A stretch of DNA of 64,000 nucleotides from assembly GCF_047922965.1 (NCBI RefSeq), contig NZ_CP150481.1:1302001-1366000 (forward strand). Direction: 5' to 3'. The position numbers and the translations under genes were made by a program. Position 1 is the first letter of the stretch, and each line of letters begins with the position of its first letter. Positions 18,392 through 26,758 of this stretch are shown here, in pieces. Source of the DNA: Neptunicella plasticusilytica. Lineage in GTDB: Bacteria; Pseudomonadota; Gammaproteobacteria; Enterobacterales; Alteromonadaceae. The notes beneath the pieces were generated by a model. That model saw only the letters and a program-made list of their open reading frames with translations, did no database searches and was not told the DNA's origin.

Positions 18392-19305
18392 ATTCTAATC
18401 ACCTGGGTAATCTGTTGACGAAACCAGATTTGCGCCGGATCGTGCTCGGTGTGGCTGTGCCAATATAAATGAATATCCATCGGTGCTAGCGGATAAGGCA
18501 GGTCGAGCAGATGCAATCCGGACTGAATAAGCTCTGTGGCCAATCTGGCTGGCAAGGTTAATAACAGATCGGATTGCGACACAATATCTCTGGCCGTGGC
18601 ATAGTGCTGGCAGCGCAAGGCAATATCGCGATTGACTCCCAGTTGCGACAAACCTATATCTTCGATCACCATGCCGGTGGGGCGATTGGATACTGCAATA
18701 TGCCGGCCACCAATATACTGAGCTTTAGTTATTGTCTCATCCGGATAATGTTGCTGATTGGCCAATATGGCAAAATTGTCAGTCATCAACTTTTTATGCA
18801 AAACCGGTGATTTGATCGGTAAGGCAACATCGATAACCGCGTCCAGATGTCCGGCTCCCAGCTCCTGTTGCAACGAATGGCGATTAACATGGACGCTGGA
18901 AAGGGTCGCGTTAGGGGCAAGTTGATTGATACCTGTCATCAGCGGAGACAATATCGAGGCTTCTTGGGCATAATGCAGACCAATCCGATAATGCCGCGTG
19001 GTTTGGCTGGCGTCAAAATGTCCCAGCTGCTGCAATATTTGTCTGAGTCTGGCCAAATTATCCAGTAGTGCAGGTGCCATCCCTGCGCATGCTGAGGTGG
19101 GGAGCATTTTGCTGCCGCTGCGTACAAACAGTTCATCCTGCAAAGCATCGCGTAAACGTTTGACCGCATGACTGACGGCCGACGGGGTCAGATGCAACAA
19201 AGTGGCGCAACGGGTCATATTTTGCTCGCGGTACAGGCATTCAAAGACTTTGAGTAAATTAAGATCCAGCTGTTGTAGAGATTTGGCCTTAGGCATAAGT
19301 TTCAC
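18388..19305 (-). CDS. LysR family transcriptional regulator (divergent from lipid-catabolic operon)
   Basis: A 305-residue LysR-type regulator. The N-terminal winged helix-turn-helix spans about residues 12-70 (LDLNLLKVFECLYREQNMT, then TPSAVSHAVKRLRDAL), followed by a linker helix and a two-lobed effector-binding domain. The start could be 19305 or the Met at 19296. It faces away from the acyl-CoA dehydrogenase gene at 19408 across about 100 bases that hold a 17-base palindrome, the usual arrangement for a LysR protein controlling its neighbour. The effector is unknown; an acyl-CoA or hydroxyacid intermediate would fit the operon. Confidence 0.9.
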   Translation of the reverse strand: MKLMPKAKSLQQLDLNLLKVFECLYREQNMTRCATLLHLTPSAVSHAVKRLRDALQDELFVRSGSKMLPTSACAGMAPALLDNLARLRQILQQLGHFDASQTTRHYRIGLHYAQEASILSPLMTGINQLAPNATLSSVHVNRHSLQQELGAGHLDAVIDVALPIKSPVLHKKLMTDNFAILANQQHYPDETITKAQYIGGRHIAVSNRPTGMVIEDIGLSQLGVNRDIALRCQHYATARDIVSQSDLLLTLPARLATELIQSGLHLLDLPYPLAPMDIHLYWHSHTEHDPAQIWFRQQITQVIRI

Positions 19306-19322
19306 AATGAATTTGATTCATT
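19306..19322. promoter_or_regulatory. palindrome, probable LysR operator
   Basis: The sequence AATGAATTTGATTCATT is a perfect 7-base inverted repeat around a 3-base centre, placed directly before the LysR start. A related imperfect copy with ATTCAT and TTCAT half-sites lies at about 19339-19353, nearer the acyl-CoA dehydrogenase gene. Two such sites between divergent genes fit LysR autoregulation plus activation; this assignment is inference. Confidence 0.5.
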
Positions 19323-19407
19323 TTATATTGGTAAAATAATTCATTTCGTTCATGTTTTGAAGCGTTATAAGCTGGACTGAACTCGGTTTAAACTGGAGCC
19401 ACAGCAA

Positions 19408-20646
19408 ATGAACTTCCAACACAGTAACAAGAGCCAGGATTATCTTGCCCGATTAGACCAATTCATTACCTCCCAGGTGGAACCCCTCGAGCAGAATATT
19501 CTCCAACATCATAGCCATAATGAACGCCTAGACTGGCGTGAATGGCAAATCTGTCCCCATACTGAACAGTTGAAGCAGCAAGCTCGCCAAGCCGGGCTAT
19601 GGAACCTGTTTTTACCGGACAACAAATTGGGACAGGGACTGAGTTGTCTTGAATATGCACCGTTGGCTGAGCGAATGGGCCAGTCATTGGTGGCGCCGGA
19701 AATATTCAACTGCAATGCGCCGGATACCGGCAATATGGAGGTGCTCTATCACTTTGGCTCCGAACAGCAAAAACAGCAGTGGTTAACGCCGTTACTGGCC
19801 GGTGATATTCGTTCGGTGTTTTTTATGACCGAACCGCAAGTCGCGTCATCCGATGCCACTAATATGCAAGCGACTATTAGTGAAGATGGCGATGAGTTAG
19901 TGCTCAATGGTCGCAAATGGTGGTCAACCGGATTGGGTCATCCCAATGCCAAAGTCGGTATTTTTATGGGACTGTCAAATCCCGACAATGAGCGCCATAG
20001 CCAACACAGTATGGTGCTGGTACCGCTGGACAGCGCTGGCGTCAAAATTAAACGCATGCTGACAGCCTATGGTGAATATGATGCGCCTTATGGTCACGGT
20101 GAAGTTGAATTTGATCATGTCAGGCTGTCAAAAAGCAATCTGATTATGGGGCTGGGCAAAGGCTTTGCTATTGCTCAAGGCCGTTTGGGTCCGGGCCGCA
20201 TTCATCACTGTATGCGCGCCATCGGGGCGGCTGAAAAATCGCTGCAACTGGCTATTCAGCGCGGCTCGCAGAGGATTGCGTTTGGCAAACCTTTATTGCA
20301 ATTGGGTGGTAATCTGGAGCGCATCGCCGATGCGCGTATTGCTATCGATCAGGCGCGTTTACTAACGCTGTCGGCGGCCTGGAAAATTGATCATGCCGGG
20401 GTTAAAAATGCCATGACTGAGATATCGGCAATTAAAGTCGTGGTACCCAATATGCTGGAAAAAGTGGTGGATATGGCGATTCAGATCCACGGTGGTGCCG
20501 GTATGTGCAACGATTTGCCCTTATCCCGCTTTATGGCCATGGCGCGCGCGTTGCGCCTGGCCGATGGCCCGGACGAGGTGCATAAAGCCATGGTGTCGCG
20601 GCTGGAACTGGCTAAATATAAGGGTAACGACAAGGAGCGAAGATGA
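19408..20646 (+). CDS. acyl-CoA dehydrogenase, ACAD10/ACAD11-like
   Basis: A 412-residue flavin-dependent acyl-CoA dehydrogenase. FFMTEPQVASSDATN and RKWWSTGLGHP form the flavin/acyl contacts, and QGRLGPGRIHHCMR, the central helices and the C-terminal QIHGGAGMCNDLPLSRF complete the fold. Wording such as LADGPDEVH, YGEYDAPYGHGEVEF and KWWSTG is characteristic of the ACAD10/ACAD11 group rather than fatty-acid FadE or short-chain enzymes. The catalytic Glu of medium-chain enzymes seems to be Asp here (ADG in place of YEG), by eye. In animals this domain is fused to an aminoglycoside phosphotransferase-like kinase; here the kinase is a separate gene two positions downstream. The stop overlaps the next start as ATGA. 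First gene of the operon. Confidence 0.9.
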   Translation: MNFQHSNKSQDYLARLDQFITSQVEPLEQNILQHHSHNERLDWREWQICPHTEQLKQQARQAGLWNLFLPDNKLGQGLSCLEYAPLAERMGQSLVAPEIFNCNAPDTGNMEVLYHFGSEQQKQQWLTPLLAGDIRSVFFMTEPQVASSDATNMQATISEDGDELVLNGRKWWSTGLGHPNAKVGIFMGLSNPDNERHSQHSMVLVPLDSAGVKIKRMLTAYGEYDAPYGHGEVEFDHVRLSKSNLIMGLGKGFAIAQGRLGPGRIHHCMRAIGAAEKSLQLAIQRGSQRIAFGKPLLQLGGNLERIADARIAIDQARLLTLSAAWKIDHAGVKNAMTEISAIKVVVPNMLEKVVDMAIQIHGGAGMCNDLPLSRFMAMARALRLADGPDEVHKAMVSRLELAKYKGNDKERR

Positions 20647-21446
20647 ATTTGCGGATATTTATCACCGGCGGCGCCTCAGGCCTAGGTCGTACATTGGCAT
20701 TAAAATGGGCGAAGCAGGGTGCTTATGTGTGTATTGGTGATGTGCACAGTGAACGTGCCCAGCAAACTCTGGATGATATCCACCAGGCAGGAGGAACAGG
20801 CAGTTTTGTCCTGTGCGATATTACCCGACAGGCCGATTTGGAGGCCGTCGCCGAGCATTTGCAGCAACAGTGGCAAGGCGTGGACATAGTGGTCAACAAC
20901 GCCGGTATCGCCAGTGCCGGACGACTGGAAACCGAAAGCATAGAACAATGGCAGCGGGTACTGGATGTCAATTTGCTGGGGATGGTTCGGGTCAGTAAAA
21001 TATTTGCGCCTGTGTTTCGCCAACAGGGCGGAGGCTATTTTGTCAATATTGCCTCGCAGGCAGGATTAACGCCTATTCCACGTATGGCCAGTTACAATGC
21101 GGTTAAATCGGCGGTAGTGGCATTCTCGGAAACCATGCGGCTGGAGCTGGACGGTGACAATATCGGTGTCACTGTAGTTTGTCCTACATTTTTTAAAACC
21201 AATTTGGCGGAATCCTTGCAAACGGCTGAACCGGAAATGCATGTGGCAGTAAACAAGTATCTGAACCGTGCGTCCTTAACAGCTGAACAGGTTGCTGAGC
21301 GGATTTTTAACGCAATCGAAAAACGGACGTTTTTGATTACACCTGATAAAGTAGGGCATATGGCTTTTATGCTCAAACGCTTATTACCGCAAAAGATGTA
21401 TCTGAATTATATGCTTAAACAAACACGCCGAATGACAAAACGATGA
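20643..21446 (+). CDS. short-chain dehydrogenase/reductase (SDR)
   Basis: A 267-residue classical SDR. It has the dinucleotide-binding TGGASGLGR motif at about residues 8-16, the NNAG motif (VDIVVNNAGIAS) at about 85-95, and the catalytic Ser and YNAVKSA active-site Tyr-Lys at about 150-156. NAD(P)-dependent oxidation or reduction of a hydroxyl is expected. It is coupled by ATGA overlaps to the acyl-CoA dehydrogenase before it and the kinase after it, so its substrate is probably a hydroxyacyl or ketoacyl intermediate of the same pathway. In the bacterial levulinate pathway an SDR (LvaD) has such a place. Confidence 0.9.
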   Translation: MNLRIFITGGASGLGRTLALKWAKQGAYVCIGDVHSERAQQTLDDIHQAGGTGSFVLCDITRQADLEAVAEHLQQQWQGVDIVVNNAGIASAGRLETESIEQWQRVLDVNLLGMVRVSKIFAPVFRQQGGGYFVNIASQAGLTPIPRMASYNAVKSAVVAFSETMRLELDGDNIGVTVVCPTFFKTNLAESLQTAEPEMHVAVNKYLNRASLTAEQVAERIFNAIEKRTFLITPDKVGHMAFMLKRLLPQKMYLNYMLKQTRRMTKR

Positions 21447-22519
21447 CAGATTTGCTGGATAAAGCCGGACAGGTACGCAGTGGTGAGGAATTACCGCTGG
21501 ATAGCCTAGTTCCCTGGCTACAACAACATATAGATGGTTTGCAGGGGGAGCCACAGGTGAGCCAATACTCCGGTGGCGCGTCTAACTGGACGTACTGTCT
21601 AACCTTTGCCGGAAAGCAACTAATCTTGCGCCGTGGCCCGGCGGGCACCAAACCTAAAGGTGCGCACGATATGGGACGCGAATTTCGCTTACAACAAGCA
21701 CTGAAACCGGTTTTTCCTTATGTACCGACTATGTTGGCCTATTGTGATAACAAGGATGTCATAGGTGCCGAGTTTTATGTGATGGAAAAGCTGGAGGGTA
21801 TTGTACCAAGGCGTAATTTCCCCGCGGGAATGAAACTTGACCCCGACAAGGCCAGACAACTGTGTACCAATGCGCTGGACGCCTTAATCAATTTGCATCA
21901 GGTTGATATTGTTGCCGCCGATTTACAGCATTTGGGCAAAGGTGAAGGCTACACCCGTCGGCAGATTGATGGCTGGTGTGAGCGTTATCAAAAAGCGCGT
22001 AGCTGGAATGTGCCCAAAGGCAATAAGGTGATCCGCTGGTTACAGCATAATATGCCAGACAATGAGCGCATTTGCCTGACCCACAACGATTTTCGACTGG
22101 ATAATCTGGTGCTGGATGTCGAGCAGCCGACCCGCATTATCGGTGTACTGGACTGGGAACTGGCAACACTGGGTGATCCGTTGATGGATTTGGGTAACAG
22201 TTTGGCTTATTGGGTGGAAGCCGGGGATGATTTTATGGCCCATGCTACGCGCCGTCAGCCTACTCATCTGCCGGGAATGTTAACCCGTCAGCAAATTATT
22301 GCTTACTACTGCGAAAAAATGCAGGTTGATGTGGCCGATTTTGCTTTTTATGAAGTTTATGGGCTCTTTCGTCTGGCAGCGATTGCGCAACAAATATATT
22401 ATCGCTATCACCACAAACAAACCCGCAATCCGGCTTTTAAGCATTTCTGGTTGTACGTCCATTATCTGATGTGGCGATGTCGGAAGGTGATCAAGACTTC
22501 AGGTAAAGGGCTTAGATAA
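21443..22519 (+). CDS. aminoglycoside phosphotransferase-fold kinase, ACAD10/11 kinase-domain type
   Basis: A 358-residue kinase of the phosphotransferase (APH) family. It shows the ATP-binding N-lobe (SGGASNWTYCLTF, LILRRGP), the catalytic loop THNDFRLDNLV with its Asp, and the metal-binding GVLDWELATLGDPLMDL. This wording matches the kinase domain of ACAD10/ACAD11 and LvaA, which phosphorylate the 4-hydroxyl of a 4-hydroxyacyl-CoA so that phosphate can be eliminated by the partner dehydrogenase. It is unlikely to be an antibiotic resistance enzyme. ATGA overlap with the SDR upstream and TAATG overlap with the phosphatase downstream make translation coupled. Confidence 0.85.
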   Translation: MTDLLDKAGQVRSGEELPLDSLVPWLQQHIDGLQGEPQVSQYSGGASNWTYCLTFAGKQLILRRGPAGTKPKGAHDMGREFRLQQALKPVFPYVPTMLAYCDNKDVIGAEFYVMEKLEGIVPRRNFPAGMKLDPDKARQLCTNALDALINLHQVDIVAADLQHLGKGEGYTRRQIDGWCERYQKARSWNVPKGNKVIRWLQHNMPDNERICLTHNDFRLDNLVLDVEQPTRIIGVLDWELATLGDPLMDLGNSLAYWVEAGDDFMAHATRRQPTHLPGMLTRQQIIAYYCEKMQVDVADFAFYEVYGLFRLAAIAQQIYYRYHHKQTRNPAFKHFWLYVHYLMWRCRKVIKTSGKGLR

Positions 22520-23214
22520 TGACCAGTATTTACCTTATTCGCCATGGACAAGCGTCGTTCGATGCCGCCGAATATGATGAATTGTCTGCGCTGGGAATAA
22601 AACAGGCTAAACGGCTGGGTGAAGGGTTACAACAGCGTTTGGCCAGTGTCGATAAAGTGATTCATGGCGGTATGCGTCGTCACGTCCAGACCATGCAATA
22701 TTGTATGAGTGAATTTGTCCAACTCAAGTTTGATCAGCTAGCAGATGACAATTGGCGCGAATACGATCATCAGCAAATTTTACTCAGACATAACCCGCAT
22801 TTTGCCTCAGCCGAACAAATGAAAAACTATTTGGCCGAATTTGACCATCCGGCACTAGTGTTTCAGCAGGAGTTTGAAATGGCCATTAATCGCTGGATCA
22901 GTGGCGAACATGATGCCGACTATAGTGAAAGCTGGCCGCAATTTGTGCGCCGGATCAAACAGGCTTTAGCCAATACGCTGGTCGCAGCCAAAGGTAAAAA
23001 GCGGGTGCTGGTATTTACTTCCGGCGGACCGATAGCGCTGGTAAGCCAGCAGCTGCTGGGGATTGAAGCGAAAAACATGTTACGCCTTAACTGGACACTG
23101 AATAACTGTGGCGTCACCAAGCTGTTTGTCAGTCGCAATGGGCTGGTGTTATCCAGCTTAAATGAGCACAGCTTGTTTGAAGGCGAGTATCAGCATCTAA
23201 TTAGTTATAAATAG
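22519..23214 (+). CDS. histidine phosphatase family protein
   Basis: A 231-residue branch-1 histidine phosphatase. The catalytic RHGQASFD motif is at about residues 8-15 and the second His is in the TSGGPIALV region, although there the usual H is replaced (FTSGG rather than FTHGG or similar), so the catalytic site may be altered. HGGMRRHVQT in the middle also fits the family. These enzymes act on phosphomonoesters or phosphoserine-type substrates. The gene shares one base with the kinase stop, so the phosphatase may oppose or edit the kinase product in the same pathway; this is inference. A short gap leads to the next SDR. Confidence 0.8.
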   Translation: MTSIYLIRHGQASFDAAEYDELSALGIKQAKRLGEGLQQRLASVDKVIHGGMRRHVQTMQYCMSEFVQLKFDQLADDNWREYDHQQILLRHNPHFASAEQMKNYLAEFDHPALVFQQEFEMAINRWISGEHDADYSESWPQFVRRIKQALANTLVAAKGKKRVLVFTSGGPIALVSQQLLGIEAKNMLRLNWTLNNCGVTKLFVSRNGLVLSSLNEHSLFEGEYQHLISYK

Positions 23215-23241
23215 CAATATTATCTGTCTTTAAGGACTGCA

Positions 23242-23991
23242 ATGACACGACAAAATATATTGATTACCGGAGCCAGTTCCGGTCTGGGACGAGAAATGGC
23301 CCGTCAGTTTGCCGCCAAAGGGCGTAATTTGGCATTATGTGCCAGACGTATTGAAAACCTGCAGCAATTGCAGCAGGAATTACAAGCCACTTATCCGCAC
23401 ATTAAAGTCATTATCAAATCATTGGATGTCAATGATCACCCCCAAGTGTTTAGCGTGTTTGCCGAATTTGAGGCTGAACTGGGGCAGCTGGATCGGGTCA
23501 TTGTCAATGCCGGTATGGGCAAAGGGGCATCTATTGGTACCGGCTATTTTGAGGCCAATAAACAGACGGCGATTACCAACTTTGTCTCGGCTCTGGCCCA
23601 ATGCGAGGCCGCACTGGAAATCTTCCGTAAACAGAATCATGGTCATCTGGTCACTATTTCTTCTTTTAGTGCGGTGCGTGGATTCCGCAGGGCACTTACC
23701 GTTTATGCAGCCAGTAAAGCGGCTTTGTCTTCACTCAGTGAGGGGATGAGAGTGGACTTGTTGGGTACCCCCATCAAGGTGACGACTTTGCATCCCGGCT
23801 TTATCCGCAGTGAAATTAATGAAAAAGTCAAAAAAGTGCCTTTTATGGTGGATACAGTAACAGGTTGTCGTTCGATGGTTAGTGCTATTGAAGCAGAAAA
23901 AGCCAGCGCATTCGTTCCATTCTGGCCGTGGGCTTTGATGCGTTATATCTTTAAGCTGGCACCATTGGGTTGGCTGACAAAAATGAGTTGA
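23242..23991 (+). CDS. short-chain dehydrogenase/reductase (second SDR of the operon)
   Basis: A 249-residue SDR with the TGASSGLGRE cofactor motif at about residues 8-17, VNAGMGKG in place of NNAG, and the active-site Ser and YAASKAAL Tyr-Lys pair at about 155-162. The C-terminal segment is hydrophobic (FVPFWPWALMRYIFKLAPLGWL), suggesting membrane association of its end. AAGGA precedes the start at good spacing. It follows the phosphatase by 27 bases and may be the last gene of the lipid operon. The substrate is unknown; it would fit a hydroxyacyl or keto intermediate. It differs clearly from the first SDR, so the two are not recent duplicates. Confidence 0.87.
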   Translation: MTRQNILITGASSGLGREMARQFAAKGRNLALCARRIENLQQLQQELQATYPHIKVIIKSLDVNDHPQVFSVFAEFEAELGQLDRVIVNAGMGKGASIGTGYFEANKQTAITNFVSALAQCEAALEIFRKQNHGHLVTISSFSAVRGFRRALTVYAASKAALSSLSEGMRVDLLGTPIKVTTLHPGFIRSEINEKVKKVPFMVDTVTGCRSMVSAIEAEKASAFVPFWPWALMRYIFKLAPLGWLTKMS

Positions 23992-24105
23992 GCCAAGGTT
24001 TGATTGCTCAACGTGTTTAAAAAGATAGAATAAAGCGAAATACTGTGACTATTATTGCAAATTGTTTACCTGTTCAACACGCCTTAGCTAAATGGAGAAG
24101 TGCTT

Positions 24106-24957
24106 ATGTTTGATTTTGATCAACAACAAATGCAGGACATGGCTGATACCTATGTTATTCCCTGGGCCATCAATATCGGATTGGCGATTATTATTTATAT
24201 CGTCGGCCGGATAGTGGTTAATGTCCTTACCGGCTTATTGGGCAAAATGCTGGGCAAGGCGAAATATGATGACATGCTGATTGCCTTTATTCAGGCCATT
24301 GTGCATGCCATTTTGATGTTGTTTGTGATTGTTGCGTCATTAAACGAACTGGGCGTCGATACGACTTCGTTGGTTGCGTTATTAGGTGCTGCAGGTTTAG
24401 CCATTGGTTTGTCACTGCAAGGTTCGTTGCAAAACTTTGCCGCCGGAGTGATGTTGCTGGTATTCCGACCCTTCAAGACCGGCGATTTTATCGAAGCAGG
24501 TGGCGCAACCGGTATTGTAGAGGGGATCAGCATTTTTAATACCCAAATACGCAGTGGTGACAACAAGCAAATTATTATCCCTAATGGCAAAATTTATGGG
24601 GATAATATTACCAATTATTCAGCTAAACCAACCCGTCGGGTGGATATGCTGTTTGGTATTGGCTATGGCGATGACTTGCTCAAGGCGAAGAAATTACTCG
24701 AAGAAATTATTGCTTCGGACGAGAGGATACTGGCTGAACCTGCACCTGTCATTGCAGTATCGGAGTTAGGCGACAGCAGTGTTAATTTTATCGTGCGACC
24801 CTGGGTTAATTCCGCTGACTACTGGCCGTTGTATTGGCATATTCATGAAACGGTTAAACTTCGTTTCGACGCCGAAGGTATTACCATCCCATTCCCGCAA
24901 ATGGATGTGCATATTGCCAAGGAAGAAAAAGAGGATAAGGAACCCAAAGAGGCGTAA
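24106..24957 (+). CDS. mscS: small-conductance mechanosensitive channel
   Basis: A 283-residue protein of the length of E. coli MscS. Three transmembrane helices are followed by the pore signature AAGLAIGLSLQGSLQNFAAG (about residues 98-117) and the beta domain (FRPFKTGDFIEAGG). The C-terminal cage domain closes with ITIPFPQMDVHI. It opens as a heptamer in the inner membrane under tension to release solutes during hypo-osmotic shock. A GTG at 24100 is an alternative start, but GGAG eight bases before the ATG at 24106 is better. It stands 114 bases after the SDR, so it may have its own promoter. A strong hairpin terminator follows. Confidence 0.95.
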   Translation: MFDFDQQQMQDMADTYVIPWAINIGLAIIIYIVGRIVVNVLTGLLGKMLGKAKYDDMLIAFIQAIVHAILMLFVIVASLNELGVDTTSLVALLGAAGLAIGLSLQGSLQNFAAGVMLLVFRPFKTGDFIEAGGATGIVEGISIFNTQIRSGDNKQIIIPNGKIYGDNITNYSAKPTRRVDMLFGIGYGDDLLKAKKLLEEIIASDERILAEPAPVIAVSELGDSSVNFIVRPWVNSADYWPLYWHIHETVKLRFDAEGITIPFPQMDVHIAKEEKEDKEPKEA

Positions 24958-24982
24958 AGATTTAAAGCGATTTTTTAATATA

Positions 24983-25012
24983 AAAAGCCCACTGCAAAAG
25001 TGGGCTTTTATT
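24983..25012. terminator. intrinsic terminator after mscS (bidirectional)
   Basis: AAAAGCCCAC and GTGGGCTTTT form a 10-base perfect stem with a 7-base loop, followed by a T-rich run. The same hairpin read on the minus strand also has a T-rich tail, so it can end the convergent phytase-like gene too. Confidence 0.85.
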
Positions 25013-25044
25013 TATGGTCTTGACCTAGGGTATTTATCCCTATT

Positions 25045-26628
25045 TTATTCAGAAGTGGTCAGATCCAGGTTGTCCAGAATATATAACGTATTCTGATCAA
25101 CCCTGTTCAAGCCTGCGTCCAGATATTTTTGTTCCAGCTCCCCATCAGTAGACCAGGTGGCAAAATCATCGTCATTCAGCACACCTATATGGCTACTATC
25201 AATAAGCCACAGACCTTCCATTTTGTCGTGCGGGTAGCTGACCTGTTGAACAAGATCAGCGACCAGTGTTTTACTGGCCGGAACAATGCCAGCACTTTCC
25301 AGAGCGGTCCAACCCTGTTCCAGCACAACTTGTTCCAGAGTCAATCCGCTGATGGTTAATCCCAGTGCAGGGTCTTGCAGGATATCGCCGGAATCGCTAA
25401 TGGCTTCCAGGTTGGTAGCGGCGGATAAATCGATTTTATAGATATACTTCATCGCTGATGGTGTGTCGTTATAAAACGCGCCGTCCCGTTCTATCAGAGC
25501 AAACTGATGAGCACTGAGTGCCACAATACCCGAATTGGAATTTTGTGCTTTTTCCTGTTTATACAGATATTGACCGACTTCGCCAGTGGTCAAGTCAATA
25601 GTCACAATCCGGGTAATATCCAGATTTTTAACTGAACTGTTCGGGTTGTGCATGGTTGATTGCATAATGCCCACCAGAGTATTTTCGTCCGGAGTCACCG
25701 TCAGACCTTCCATACCACGGTTAGCACGACGATTGGCGAATTCTGCCGGCAGGTTATAGACAGTGCGCTCATCATCGGCGAATGCATTGATACGTTCGAT
25801 TTCTTTACCTTCGGCGTCAAAATGGACGATATGCGGACCATATTCATCACTGATCCAGAAGGTGCCATCAGACAAGGCAACCAGACCTTCGCCGTCCAGT
25901 CCGTAGTCATCCAGTTTCAGCGGGTTGGTTTGCTCGTCATACGGCAAGCTGTTGTCCACCAGAATAGGGTTACCTTCTGCATCATAAGGTGTTTCACCAG
26001 TACCACCCAAGGATGAACTGTTGGGTAAACCGCTGATTAACGAACCATCCGGACGTTTCAGCAGTATTTCCTTGATCTTCTTCACGTCACCATTGGCCTG
26101 CAATTCAAACAAGCCGATACGCGGTGTGTAATCTTCAACCGGGAATTTTTTGCCCGCACCCATAGTGCCGGTGTATACAGCATTCGGCCCACGATCTGTC
26201 AGAGCATAAAAGCGGTTTTTGTTAGCGGGATCGGCAGCGGCATCGGAACCGTAACCGCCATTTCTGATTTCAAACTGATAGTCGGGCCGTGCTCCATCGG
26301 TAAGGTCATTACGTAGTACCGAGTATGGTAAAGATGAACCTGATTGGCTGACCGGATTGGGTTGGCAGACATAGGATGTTTGGCTAATTTCATTCTCGGC
26401 CAATACGCCATCGCTGTTGCTGTCCAGCCCGGAATTAAACGCTGTTCCGCCAAACACACATTGGCTGTCACCCATAGCTAAAGTGCTTTGGCTAATCAGA
26501 CTGTTTAGACCGGATTGCCCATCCTGACCGTCTGTGCCGTTACTCCCATCTGTTCCGTCATCTCCGCTACAGCCACTGAGCCCCATTAGCAGTGCCAAGC
26601 TGATTGATAGTGCAAGTTTATTTTTCAT
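25045..26628 (-). CDS. esterase-like/phytase-like lipoprotein (PF13449 type)
   Basis: A 527-residue lipoprotein. The signal peptide ends at a lipobox LSGC with Cys20. A short Gly-Asp-Gly-rich linker of repeated G-x-x triplets (about residues 21-40) and a Ca-binding-like DSNSDGVLAENE segment follow. The remainder is a beta-propeller domain of the 'esterase-like activity of phytase' group, recognised by YALTDRGPN, LDDYGLDGEGLV, FWISDEYGPHIV and NRGMEGLTVT. Proteins of this group can release phosphate or act as esterases, but many are untested. It is presumably at the outer membrane or periplasm. It is transcribed toward the mscS terminator and stands alone. Confidence 0.82.
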   Translation of the reverse strand: MKNKLALSISLALLMGLSGCSGDDGTDGSNGTDGQDGQSGLNSLISQSTLAMGDSQCVFGGTAFNSGLDSNSDGVLAENEISQTSYVCQPNPVSQSGSSLPYSVLRNDLTDGARPDYQFEIRNGGYGSDAAADPANKNRFYALTDRGPNAVYTGTMGAGKKFPVEDYTPRIGLFELQANGDVKKIKEILLKRPDGSLISGLPNSSSLGGTGETPYDAEGNPILVDNSLPYDEQTNPLKLDDYGLDGEGLVALSDGTFWISDEYGPHIVHFDAEGKEIERINAFADDERTVYNLPAEFANRRANRGMEGLTVTPDENTLVGIMQSTMHNPNSSVKNLDITRIVTIDLTTGEVGQYLYKQEKAQNSNSGIVALSAHQFALIERDGAFYNDTPSAMKYIYKIDLSAATNLEAISDSGDILQDPALGLTISGLTLEQVVLEQGWTALESAGIVPASKTLVADLVQQVSYPHDKMEGLWLIDSSHIGVLNDDDFATWSTDGELEQKYLDAGLNRVDQNTLYILDNLDLTTSE

Positions 26629-26758
26629 TCCTGTTCCCTTTTTTAATTAATATGCTTGTTCGCCAACAGGTTGGCAGCGATGCACGCAAAATGCGTTGTG
26701 GCAGGTTAGGGGCAAGAAATGACAGTTAGATGTAATTTAGATGACAAAGCCGCGGGCT

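Noticed and set aside
18388..19305. LysR gene as regulator of the DUF3300 gene
   Set aside because: The DUF3300 gene is convergent with it; the palindrome lies on the side of the acyl-CoA dehydrogenase operon.
21443..22519. Aminoglycoside resistance gene
   Set aside because: The APH fold is present, but the motifs and operon match ACAD10/11-type kinases, not antibiotic-modifying enzymes.
23309..23749. 146-codon frame inside the second SDR gene
   Set aside because: Same strand but shifted frame relative to an intact SDR with all motifs; no family resemblance.
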